From Paracyclopina nana (lineage: Eukaryota; Arthropoda; Copepoda; Cyclopoida; Cyclopettidae), in the NCBI GenBank assembly GCA_019096065.1, contig JAGUCH010000004.1, positions 5,270,001 through 5,334,000 on the forward strand: a stretch of DNA of 64,000 nt. Direction: 5' to 3'. Made by a program: the position numbers and the translations under genes. The first letter of the stretch is position 1. The number at the start of each line of letters is the position of its first letter. The notes below the pieces were generated by a model, which made no database searches, had not been told where the DNA came from, and worked only from the letters and a program-made list of their open reading frames with translations. This document shows, piece after piece, positions 20,636 to 32,200 of this stretch.

Positions 20636-22997
20636 CTACCAAGTTTCCCCAATTGGGACAAGCGAATGATGCAATTTCGTGAGAGCTGTCTGAACAATTT
20701 GCTCAAAAATGGGATCCTCTGTGCAAGTGGCCTTCATCAAGGCCAAGTCAACTTGAGCCACTCGAGTTGAGTCCACACTGACATCAAACTTATCGCCACT
20801 GAAGACACGTGGCACCGAGTCCTCTCCAAACATATCCTGGAACATTTCAATAAGGCATTCTTTGAAATGCATCTTGTCCACTTTGGTCGAGGCTGCAGAG
20901 GCTGGAATGTACGATGGTGTCTCCATGGCCTCTGATTGAATCACTGCACATAATACTGCGTCTGCATACATGTCATTGACAGGAGAGGCCACCCATTCCA
21001 GTGTGACCATTCGTCTGTCAATGACAAGGTCAATCGCCTTGAATGCTCGTAAAACTCGACCCTCTTCAACGACCTCAACCTCACCGCTCACTTGAGCCAC
21101 CATAAACCTAAAAAACAAAATGGATAACTCATCAAAGAGCTGCCTGAGCTATCAGCACAATAATAAATCTACTTGGGCCTTTTTAGCTAAATCAACACTG
21201 ACATGATAGCAAATGATATTACCTTAAGAAATCGAATGAGCCAGAGAAGTAGATTGACTGTCTTTGGGTCACTGTGGACATGGTCAAATCTGAGTACTTG
21301 GGCAAATCAGTACCAGACACGATGTGATAGTTGAAGTTCCTCTTGATCAAAATGCCGGATATGCGTTTCCCCTCTGATGCTTCCTCCATGGCCAACGAGC
21401 CCATGACCTTCGCCATTTTCTCACCTCGAAAATTCAGCTCCACTGCGACTGTGTTTCGAGGGTTGTAAAAGTTAATCTTGGTATCTGGATCAGCCTCATA
21501 TTCGCGAACCAAAGCTTGCTTCAGTCGATTCATTTCATTGGCCTCTCCGTGAACCAAAATCACATGAGGCGGTTTCAATTCACGGATGAATCCTGAAGTC
21601 TGCTTGTAATCCGTATGGGCAGAGAAACTGATGTAGCTGACCTAAATATGACAGTTGAACACACTTTTTGAGCTTAGAAGAATGCTGAAAAGTAACATGC
21701 CTGCATTTTAAGAGGCAATTTCAGCCCACTTAATGTGGTGATTTCCTCAGGCTCGGAGAGAATTTGCTTAGCTAGTGTTCCTTCCACGCAATAGCCGGCA
21801 ACAATGCAGCCATTTTTGCTGTCGGTGCACCATGACTCGAACAACTCTCGAGAAAGGCCACTTTGCATCATACCCGGCGAGGCTAGTACCACACATGGCC
21901 CAACATCATCAAAATGATCAATTCCCTGTAGGCAAAAAGAGAGGGCAATACAAAATATTGAAATCATTATCAAAGCGTGTGAAGTACCTTTAAATTGCTG
22001 ATGTGCTTGAAAACGAACGGATTGTTGACAGCTATAGCTCGCCTTATGCGCTCGTTCATGGCATTGACAAAAGTTTGATAGACCGCCATGCATTTTTTGG
22101 CCAACGATGAAGCATAGTAGATGGGAATCTCGTGCAGCTCCGGATGAGCAGACCAATACTCGTCAAGAATCAAGAGTAGTTCCTGAGCTCTTCCTAAAGC
22201 GAACACAGGAATCAAGCATCTGCCTCCACGAGCCACAATGTCATGAATGGTTGACGTGAATCGATGCTCCCTGTCTTCGCGTTTCTCGTGAATATGCGTG
22301 CCATAAGTGGATTCAACAATCAGTACATCAGGTTTGATTGAGGGCAATTCTGCTGCCATCAAATGTCGATCTTCCTCTCTCGAAAAGTCACCAGTATACA
22401 AAACTCGTACGCCTGTGGGTAAACATTATAAATGTATTAGTCTATTCGACTGTTCAACCAATCCTTCATACCAGCAATTTCAATCATAAACATGGCTGCT
22501 CCGAGCACATGGCCAGCATTGTAAGCCCAAAACTTGATGCCGCCAACCTCTTTCTCCTCGTGGAAGTTCAACGTCTCAATTTGGTCCATGCTGGATTCAA
22601 GCATGGACTCGGTGAAGAGCATTTGCTCAGTGGCAATATTGGACACCTTGATGAAATCAGAGAGAAGCCACCTGTAAATGGCTTTTGTCGCGTGAGTCAT
22701 GAAGCATTTGCCTTTGAAGGTGGTCTTCTGCAAAAACCAAGGCAAAGCGCCGGCGTGGTCCAAGTGGAAATGGCTGACGAGGAGCAAATCAATTTTGCTC
22801 GCGTCAATCATGTCGACAAAGGGCAAAGCGTCCATTCCGCTCAATCCTGGATGAATGCCGCAGTCAAGAAGAATTCGTTTATCTTTGAACTCGAGCAAAT
22901 GGCAACTGCGGCCCACTTCTTGACCAGCTCCAAGCGGCTTTATGATCATTTTGTCAGCATCTTCAGACGAATCGGAGATCACTTGAACTTGCGCCAT
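20636..22997 (-). CDS. CPSF3: Cleavage and polyadenylation specificity factor 73 kDa subunit
   Basis: Nuclear endonuclease that cuts pre-mRNA before polyadenylation and histone mRNA 3' ends, a metallo-beta-lactamase/beta-CASP protein. Five exons on the minus strand: 22997..22472, 22412..21988, 21925..21701, 21641..21223 and 21107..20636, giving 688 residues (human about 684). The zinc-binding motif SHFHLDHAG (H76, H78, D80, H81) is intact, followed by [20 protein letters not shown] and the [12 protein letters not shown] segment. The beta-CASP region includes [12 protein letters not shown]. The intron after residue 392 begins with GC rather than GT: the conserved [14 protein letters not shown] join only works with a CAG|GC donor. 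The gene is divergent from HP1. Confidence 0.95.
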
Positions 22998-24156
<1,159 letters not shown>

Positions 24157-24232
24157 AACAAAATACTGTAGCAACGTAAATTACATCACTTAAGATAAGA
24201 CAACTGGATGGATGAATAAAAACCTTGACAAA

Positions 24233-25087
24233 TTAAATTTGCTTTAGAATCTCGATTGGCACCGACATGCTCTGGTCATCGACAAGAACTATGTCATAAG
24301 CATCTAAAAATGATTGTAATCGCTTCAGGTTCGCACTTGTCCCTTTGAGCTCGTTGACAAAGCCAATTTTCAAAGCCGGTTTGGATGCCATGGAAATGTC
24401 ACCCAGGCTGTCGCCCATCAAAATAATGTTTCTTTCCACATCCTGGTTCTTGTCAACTGCTTTTTTGTTGTATACATGAATAATTTCACCATCCACGCCA
24501 CTGACAAAGCCTTTGTCATCAAAGGTCAAAAAATTGGACAACACCATGATATTAGGGTAGTTTTGACTAAATTTGTGTAGCACTTCCACAAGGATGTCAC
24601 CAAGCCCAGCAGACAAGATGACCATAGGAATATTCTTGGCATTCACTATCTCAAATAGCTCAAAAGTACCATCTCTGAATTCAATGTTTGACTTGTCAAC
24701 TGAATCCTTGAACATAGACTTGTTGATTTTGGACTTTTGCAAAAGCTGGTTGGACAAGTCATACCACTCCACCATGTAAGGAATCTTGTCCTCAATGGAC
24801 AAATCTGGATTCACTTCAATAGGCACATATTTTGCCCTTAAACCACGTGACTCCGATTTGAATTGATCGGGTAAAAATGAAGAGTTCTCCATGACTCCCC
24901 AAGTGCAATCGACAAGACTTCCATTTTTGTGATGTCTCGTCAACGTACCATCAAAATCAACAACGAATTTCAAGTTGGCAAATCCTCCATGAATTATATT
25001 TTTTAGCTTCTCTTCAACTATATGCTTGTCTCGCACAAGTAATTTTGGATTAGCTTGTATGAGCTGATCTAAGTATGGAGAAGACAT
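24233..25087 (-). CDS. NT5C3: Cytosolic 5'-nucleotidase III, catalytically complete copy
   Basis: HAD-superfamily pyrimidine nucleoside monophosphate phosphatase of 284 residues (family about 286-297), single exon. Motif I is VVDFDGTLT with nucleophile D44 and acid/base D46; motif II contains ILSAGLGD; motif IV is GDSLGDISMA with D226 and D230. Conserved family stretches include CTWGVMENSS, LRAKYVPIEVNPDLS and YMVEWYDLSN. The start is the only Met before the conserved region. It lies 50 bp downstream of the stop of its paralogue on the same strand, so the two could share a transcript. Expected to act in pyrimidine nucleotide turnover or on 7-methyl-GMP, which are the two known activities of this family. 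Confidence 0.92.
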   Translation of the reverse strand: MSSPYLDQLIQANPKLLVRDKHIVEEKLKNIIHGGFANLKFVVDFDGTLTRHHKNGSLVDCTWGVMENSSFLPDQFKSESRGLRAKYVPIEVNPDLSIEDKIPYMVEWYDLSNQLLQKSKINKSMFKDSVDKSNIEFRDGTFELFEIVNAKNIPMVILSAGLGDILVEVLHKFSQNYPNIMVLSNFLTFDDKGFVSGVDGEIIHVYNKKAVDKNQDVERNIILMGDSLGDISMASKPALKIGFVNELKGTSANLKRLQSFLDAYDIVLVDDQSMSVPIEILKQI

Positions 25088-25137
25088 CTTTGAAGATCAG
25101 CACCAGTGAAAAAGAAAAACCGGATTTGAAATGAACT

Positions 25138-26013
25138 TTACTCCCTTTTTATTTTTAGAATATCATTCAATATGGTCATTGGCACTTGCATAGTTTGATC
25201 ATTGACCAGCACTAAATCAAAGTTATCAAGGAAAACCTCCAAGTTTTTCTCCAATACTGGAGATCCATTGAGAAATCCAATCTTCAGCACAGTGTCAAGG
25301 CCTTGAACTCCATTGGACATGCTGAGATCACCTAGGCAGTTTCCAAGCAGGATTACATTTGACCTACCCCTGATTTTGCTGAAGTAATTTTGAGCTTGGG
25401 GCAAATGCTCATCTTTGCAATAGGTATGGATGATTTTATCCCTGATGCCAATGGCTTGGTTGCCTTCATAGGCCAAAAAATTGGACAAAACTGTAATGTT
25501 ATTCCTTTGGCCAAGGTCAAAATGATCAAGGACTTGCACAAGAGAATCACCAACCCCTTCAGACCAAATCAGGACTGGAACATTGGAGTCATGGAGGCAA
25601 TCCAGTATTGTCTTGACATCATTCCTAAGCTGCACATTGGAATCTTCCACAAAAGTCTTGAACATTTCTCTTCTTATTCCAGCCTGTTTGAGCAAATTGC
25701 CAGCTTGGCCAAACCATTCTTCCATATGCTTGGCCTTGTCAGCATAGCTCAAGCATGGATCTTGCTCAATTGGGATGTATTTGGCCCTCAGCGCATTCGT
25801 TTTTTCCGTATACTCCTTAGCCATTAATGGTGAGCAGTCCATAACACTCCATGTGCACTGCACACCTGAACAAGTCAGAGTATGATCAAAATTGGAAATA
25901 AATTGCAGCTTGTCATATCCCCCGTTGACCAATGATTGAATCTTGAGCGCCACATTTTCCTTGCTTTTCACCTTCAAAGCAGGGTAGGATTCCAGCAATT
26001 TGACTGCAGACAT
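25138..26013 (-). CDS. Cytosolic 5'-nucleotidase III paralogue with lost catalytic aspartates
   Basis: A 291-residue, single-exon tandem paralogue of the preceding gene, aligned over its whole length (for example LRAKYIPIEQDPCLSYADK, NNITVLSNFLAYEG). In motif I the nucleophile position is Asn: ISNFDHTLT, N41 (codon AAT), while D43 remains. In motif IV the first acid is also Asn: GNCLGDLSMS, N225 (codon AAC), with D229 kept. Motif II has WSEGVGD instead of LSAGLGD. In HAD phosphatases the first Asp of motif I forms the phospho-enzyme intermediate, so this protein is predicted to be inactive or much altered. The frame is otherwise intact, arguing for a maintained pseudoenzyme rather than a dead gene. 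Confidence 0.85.
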   Translation of the reverse strand: MSAVKLLESYPALKVKSKENVALKIQSLVNGGYDKLQFISNFDHTLTCSGVQCTWSVMDCSPLMAKEYTEKTNALRAKYIPIEQDPCLSYADKAKHMEEWFGQAGNLLKQAGIRREMFKTFVEDSNVQLRNDVKTILDCLHDSNVPVLIWSEGVGDSLVQVLDHFDLGQRNNITVLSNFLAYEGNQAIGIRDKIIHTYCKDEHLPQAQNYFSKIRGRSNVILLGNCLGDLSMSNGVQGLDTVLKIGFLNGSPVLEKNLEVFLDNFDLVLVNDQTMQVPMTILNDILKIKRE

Positions 26014-26330
26014 TTTTGCAATTTCAAGGTTAACTGAAGAGAATGGAGCTTGCGTGCGTCCACATTTTTATTGCATATGACAGCTAGTCGCATGCGCGCA
26101 AATCATTTAAGACGATTCAAAAATAAATGAAATTTGCCTTGAATTAATGTTGGACAAATATATCTTACTTTATATTTGACTGACCCCAGTGACCTATTGA
26201 CAAGCTGAACAACAGAGACGCTTTCCATTTAGAAGCTGATACGCGACAGCTGAGAGCTGAGATAGCTTAAAGCTACTGCTTAGTTATCATCTCAGTATCA
26301 AGATTCGACCTGTTGTTCCGAGCTAGCTTC

Positions 26331-26435
26331 ATGTGCTTTCTTCTCGTTTTGGCCTCCTTCATTGAATTAGTTCCAAAAAGTGGTGGGATAACCCTCACAA
26401 AGAAACTCATGGAAATATCGCCGACTATTTGTAAG
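26331..26435 (+). other. Possible orphan signal-peptide exon
   Basis: A 35-codon frame opening with the hydrophobic MCFLLVLASFIELVPKSGG and ending exactly at a good donor (TGTAAG|GTAAGA, phase 0). It looks like the first exon of a secreted protein, but no continuing exon could be found before NOC2. Either a remnant or chance. Confidence 0.25.
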
Positions 26436-26651
26436 GTAAGATTTGAATTTTTTCACTTTCATCCCTTTGAAAATCAAATCCTTGAACATTGGAGGGCTTG
26501 AGTCCTAATATCAAATATATGAAAAAGAACTTTCATATAACAATTCGCACGCTAGTTAAATTAATAGGGCTAGTGAGCGTTTATTTCAAATACTCTGAAA
26601 TGTGACATTATGAATTAACAAATGTGGTAAAATTAAAATCATACTAAATAT

Positions 26652-26725
26652 TTTAGTAGATTTTTTTATTTAAATGAATAAATATTTATTTAGTAGATTT
26701 TTTTATTTAAATGAATAAATATTTA
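26652..26725. repeat. Perfect 37-bp tandem duplication
   Basis: Two abutting identical 37-bp units beginning TTTAGTAGATTTTTTTATTT, in the short AT-rich gap upstream of NOC2. Confidence 0.9.
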
Positions 26726-26864
26726 TGTAAGCGAAGTGAAAGTGTTATTGTAAAATAATGGTGCTAAAATATTACCCAACACGTTGATAGGTCAACAAAA
26801 ACAAACACCGCATGTGAATTCAGAATTTTTCTTGCGTATCAACTTTGAAGTGCATTGATTTAAA

Positions 26865-29195
26865 ATGGGGAAGAAAAGCAAAGCCAAGGCACCAAAAGTC
26901 ACAAATGATGACCAAGAATCGTTGAAATCTAAGAATTTAGACGAGTTTCTTCAAGATTGGAGTGAAAACGAGGAAGAAAACTCTGGAGCAGAAAGTGTAG
27001 ACGAGGAGCATTCTGAAGCGGAAAGCGAAAATGGGGGAGATTCCGATCAAGAAACTGATGACAACGAAGACGATGCAGAAGAAAAGGAGTCTGGTGCCAA
27101 GGATCAAAAAAGATATTTGGCCAGCCTGAAAACCAAAGATCCAGAATTTTTCAAGTTTCTCAAGGAAAACGATGAAGAACTGCTGAACTTTGATGAAGAA
27201 TCATCCGAGGAAGATGATGATGGCAAAGACGAGCTTGATCCCATTCACAAGCTGCCGGACAGCCTTGAAGTTGGTAGCGATGAATCAGACTTTGAAAATG
27301 ATGATGAAGAGCTGAATGTAAAGAATGCCAACAAAGTGAATAAGGCCATGATTGATGCTTGGAGTGAAAAGCTTGACAAGACACCTAATATCAAGGTCAT
27401 TTCAGAGGTAATTCTGGCCTTTAGGGCTGCCATAAGCAAGATCACTAATGAAGGAGACAATGTGGAAGGCCCCAAAAAGAAGCCAGGAAAAAAGGCCATC
27501 ATCAAGAAGGCAACCTTCAAAATTGAAAATGGAGCCTTGTTCAACTCATTGGTGAAGTTGTGTATCACCAAGCTAGATGTGGCCTTAGCAGCCTTCCTTA
27601 AGGTCGATGTGGCCAAGTTGAAAAAGGTTGAAGCAGTGACCAAAGCTAAGAATTGGAGGCCTTTGAATAAGTGGCTCAAATCCTACACTGTGGACTTGGT
27701 CAAGCTTTTGGCCTCAATGAATGAGCCTTCAGTTGTGTCAGCCTTGCTCAAACACATCAATGGCCTTATTGGATACTATGCCAATTTGCCCAAGTCCGGC
27801 AAAATGCTGGTGAAAACACTTGTCTCCGTGTGGAGCACCCATGCTGAAGAGTCGGTCAGGGTTTTGGCTTTCATGGCCATTTTGAGGCTGACAAGATCGA
27901 CACTGACCTCTGAGTCACCTTTGACTGAAATAGTGATCAAATTGATGTACATGGCATACATCCGGAATGCCAAGTTCACATCACCAAACACTTGGCCAAT
28001 GATCCATTTCATGCGAAGGAGCTTGGCAGAAATCTTCGCTTTGGATCCAGTGTTGGCATATAAGCATGCTTTCATCTACATCAGGCAATTGACTATCCAC
28101 TTGCGCAACGCCATGATGACCACAATGGGAAGTGAGCAGAACAAGAACAAAACCAAGAAGGAAAATCCCATACAAACTGTCTACAATTGGCAATTTGTCC
28201 ATTCGATTCATCTTTGGGTTCAACTCCTTGGAGACAACAATAGCAGTCCAATTCTGGAGCCTTTGTTATATCCGTTGGTCCAATTGATATCTGGCACCAT
28301 AAGGCTGAACTACACGTCAAAGCACTACCCACTCAGGTTCCACTTGTCGCATTTGCTCACAGAGTTGTCTGACAAGTCTGGCAAATTCATCCCAATCTTG
28401 CCATACTACCTGGACATTTTGCACATGCAAAATTTTGGCAAAACGAAGAATGTGGCTGGCAAGAATATCAAGATGAAGCCCATGGATTTCAGCTGCATAT
28501 TGAGGCTATCCAAGTCCCAGTTGGGCGAGTCTGGATTCAGAGATGCCACTATGGAACATGTCTTCAATGGAATGCTTGAAACTTTAGCTTGTCACTCTCA
28601 CAAAATCAGCTTTCCTGAATTGTCCTTTCCTGCCACAGTCCAACTCAGAAGTTTCATCAAAAAGTGCAAAGCTGCCAATTACTGCAAAAAGATGAAGACT
28701 CTCCTGGACAAGATTGGAGAAAATGTCAAATTCATGCAAGACAAGAGGACCAGAGTCAAGTTTGGTGTCAAAGACCTTGACCAAATTGCTGCCTTTGAAG
28801 AAAATTTAAGAGTCGACCAGACTCCCCTGCTCAAGTACTTTGTTACCTGCAAGGGCATCAAAGAGGCTGAAAAGGCCAAGAAGGCCAAGAAAGATATGGA
28901 TGATTACAAGTTCATTCCGGAGGTCAACAATAAGAAGGGTAAAAAGGAAGTGGAGGAGTTTAAGGGACTCTTTGGAGATGACAACGATGAAGATGATGAT
29001 GACATGGATGATGAGGAAAGGTTTGAGCTGAGAGAAGAGAGGGGCAAAAAGAGGAAGAAAGATGAGAAGAAAAAGGCAGAAAAAGTCAAGAAGGCCAAAG
29101 TTGAATCAGAATCTGAGGATTATGAAGACGAAGATGAGGATGAAGATGAGGATGAAGATGACATTGTTGAAGATTTTGATGATTTCAATGAATAA
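26865..29195 (+). CDS. NOC2L: Nucleolar complex protein 2 homologue (NOC2)
   Basis: Nucleolar 60S ribosome-assembly factor of 776 residues, single exon. The N-terminal third is highly acidic with Ser/Glu/Asp stretches (about residues 30-155) and is preceded by a basic MGKKSKAKAPK. The conserved Noc2 domain occupies about residues 200-640: FNSLVKLCITKLDVAL, MYMAYIRNAKFTSPNTWP, FIYIRQLTIHLRNAM, QTVYNWQFVHSIHLWVQLL, IRLNYTSKHYPLRFHLSHLL and FIPILPYYLDIL are typical. The C-terminus alternates Lys-rich nuclear/nucleolar targeting segments with Asp/Glu runs. In yeast Noc2 pairs with Noc1 or Noc3 in pre-60S particles. Intronless, like HP1 and the nucleotidases beside it. Confidence 0.93.
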   Translation: MGKKSKAKAPKVTNDDQESLKSKNLDEFLQDWSENEEENSGAESVDEEHSEAESENGGDSDQETDDNEDDAEEKESGAKDQKRYLASLKTKDPEFFKFLKENDEELLNFDEESSEEDDDGKDELDPIHKLPDSLEVGSDESDFENDDEELNVKNANKVNKAMIDAWSEKLDKTPNIKVISEVILAFRAAISKITNEGDNVEGPKKKPGKKAIIKKATFKIENGALFNSLVKLCITKLDVALAAFLKVDVAKLKKVEAVTKAKNWRPLNKWLKSYTVDLVKLLASMNEPSVVSALLKHINGLIGYYANLPKSGKMLVKTLVSVWSTHAEESVRVLAFMAILRLTRSTLTSESPLTEIVIKLMYMAYIRNAKFTSPNTWPMIHFMRRSLAEIFALDPVLAYKHAFIYIRQLTIHLRNAMMTTMGSEQNKNKTKKENPIQTVYNWQFVHSIHLWVQLLGDNNSSPILEPLLYPLVQLISGTIRLNYTSKHYPLRFHLSHLLTELSDKSGKFIPILPYYLDILHMQNFGKTKNVAGKNIKMKPMDFSCILRLSKSQLGESGFRDATMEHVFNGMLETLACHSHKISFPELSFPATVQLRSFIKKCKAANYCKKMKTLLDKIGENVKFMQDKRTRVKFGVKDLDQIAAFEENLRVDQTPLLKYFVTCKGIKEAEKAKKAKKDMDDYKFIPEVNNKKGKKEVEEFKGLFGDDNDEDDDDMDDEERFELREERGKKRKKDEKKKAEKVKKAKVESESEDYEDEDEDEDEDEDDIVEDFDDFNE

Positions 29196-29269
29196 ATATT
29201 GAGGCCTATTCTAACGAAGCATTAAATCACTTTTTTAATAGCAGTTATTGTGCAGTATTTTGTTCGGAA

Positions 29270-32200
29270 TTAAATTAAGGTTTGAATCTTGGCTGATACT
29301 CTTGAGTTCCAATTTGGCATTCCTTGTGGAGTACCGAAAAGTGGCGAGTAGGCCACTCTTTCATCCAGCAATTTTTGGGCTGCAGATTTATTGCCAGACC
29401 GAATTGCAGATTGGATCAAGACTTGATTGAGAATGTCGGTCTGAGCTCGACTTCCAGCCATAGTTTGCTGCCAATCAAATCGAATGGGCCTTAGTAATCC
29501 TAGAGCCATATCATACTCTCCTTCAGCAAATGCCTACAAATAAAATTCAAGCTAGTATCATTTTAATTTTGTGCCACAAAAGCACAAGACTCCCAATTTG
29601 ATCATTCATGATCAGAAAGTTCAGGTATTGCTCAGGCATGACAAGAATATTGGTATAAAATGTTCATTGGGCCTGGAAGCTTGCTAATTAATGACAAAAT
29701 TTGAAGAAGTTGTTCACCTTAAGGCCTTTCATCATTTGAAATCCATATTTGGCAACAGCTTGTCCATTAGTGCTACATGGATACTTGTGGGCCTCACTGG
29801 AAAATTCTTCAACCAAATCAATCAGTTTTTTGGCACTGGCCCTGTAATTATGTATGATTATAAAGTAATTTGACTACTACATCGACTGATTTTCTCACTT
29901 GTCATTTCCATAGAGGCACCCAAGCAGTGCATGGAAATCATAGAACAAATATTGTGTGGCTGTTGATTCAATAATCTCTGAATACAAATTAGCCACTTCG
30001 CGCCAACGACTCCTCAAGTTGGTGGTAGCCTCTCTATCCTCAAGTTGCAGCCTCATTAATAATGCAGTAGCATTAGAAAGGGGAAATGAAGAAGGCTCTT
30101 AATGAAAAAAAGCGATAATAGTGCGAGAGATTCTTAAATATTGAAAAGCCATAATTCACCTTTTTGCAACCTGGCAGAATCATGTTGTCAAAAAGGTTGA
30201 TTGCCTCTGCATAGTTCCCAACTTGAACATGGAATAGGGATTCATGCCACCAAATGTGATTCACCATTCCAGCTTGTCGTTCTATCCATTGGCTCTTTGT
30301 ATCAGTTAGGAATTTTAATCCTTCACTCACACTGAAATCAAAAGTCATTTCAGACCTTTCTGAAATAATTCACACTTCCATAGAAAGGCTTTCTGTGATG
30401 AGTATTGGTGTGATAAGTTTCTTTGTTGTGCTAATTACCAACATGTCTCTTCTCGAATATGGGTAATGGAATGGATGGCCCAAATGTCATTAGGAGTATG
30501 ATCCAAAGCAATAGCTCCTGCCTTATCAGCTTCTGCATACTGGCCACATTCTTCATAGCCAAAGCATAGCTTTCCTTGAACAGACCTATATAAAGAATGT
30601 TCATGTATTGTAGGTAAGGGCAGGAAAATCCATTAAGCTGCCTGCACAAAAATGCAAGCTCAATTTTCTGGCTCAGCATGAGCTGGAAATTTCCATTTTC
30701 ATCCAATTTCATAAATGAGAAATTCATCTTCCAGCTGTTAACCAAAATAATTTCAGCATAGGAGCATTGTTTATTTATTACTGAACTGTGTTTAAAGCAC
30801 AAGAAATGTCACATTTAAACAACCTCATCATCACAATGAGTGTTTTAGCATGATGACATCATAGATAGTACAATGCAAAACACAAGAGGAGAGAAGTGTA
30901 CTTTGATATACAGGATATTTTTTCCTACTACTTACAGCATTCTATGAACTAGACTTGTATATTTTGAGGGGATGGTGTTTGAATGCAATTTTTGTGAGTG
31001 ACAATGTGTTGTCAATATTTGCCATTAAAGGACATATGGATTGGTGGTGGGCAGGAAATAGTTATTCTGAATGTAATAAGTGCAATTTGAAAGCATAATA
31101 TTGCACTTAAAATATATAGAGTATGTCAGATTCAATGTGTTAGTCTATGACATTCAATTTGTAGCTGAGTCACACCTATGTGAGAGATTTTGCCCTGCTT
31201 GCATGACGATAAGGTGTAAATTTCATTACTTATTGTGATGGCAGTTGCAGGTTTTCACACCTTTAGTTGGCAGTTGAAGGTGTCAATATTCACATGCTTT
31301 CTCTAAAAAAGATTAGCTCTTCTCTTTAGGTCACATCTCTTCCAATAGGGTAGCCGATAAAAGTCATCACGGAGGCACTTAAACATGACCTCAAAATCAG
31401 CATCAGTGAGATGTCGCTCCAAGTTGCATCGGTCAACATCGCCAGGCAATCTGTAGTTAGTGGTTAAAAGCAGGTGCAAGGGGTACACATTGGGTGCTTG
31501 TGGCAAAAATTCGTACTCTTCATCCTCTTCATCAGTGGCAGCCAGTGATGACGGGGGCATGTTAGGCAAAGAGCCCCCTCCAGGTACAGATGCCATGTTG
31601 CTTGATGGAGGGGTGTAAGCAGATTGCACTCGAACAGGTTTCACCGTATCCCCACCCCCATCAGACATGTCAGTACTGAAGTCAGTACTGTAGTTCAACC
31701 CAGCTGCAGAGGAGCCAGGGTGGGCAGGGCTGAGTCGAGAAGGAAGGGTGGACGACTTCCTTCCTCCAGGCTTTGGTGAAATAGTTGCCCCAACCAATCC
31801 AGGCGTTGATGGCAAAAAGGGTGTAGCTGAGAAGAAGCTTCTTCTTGAAATATTTCCATCATAGTCATCATCCCAAGGGCGCAGATGATCAGCAATTCTG
31901 GATGGTGATGCATTTACTGGACTGTCATACCTGTAAAAATTGGCACATAGGTATTAGAAGTGTAACATAAATGTGACAGCTAGCACCAAGATGAGCCCTA
32001 AAAACTAGCCATCAGGTGTTACTTTTGACAGATTCTCACCTCAGTTTGAAGTGAGGTTCTCGATTGGCAGCTGGAGTCCTAGCAGCACTTCTGGGATCAA
32101 TATATCGGGTTGACCTAGCACTCTTCCGCCTTTGCCTTTCAACAGCCAAATCGGACAAAAAGACACTAGCCATGCCAGTGCTAATCTTCTTCAACTCTGC

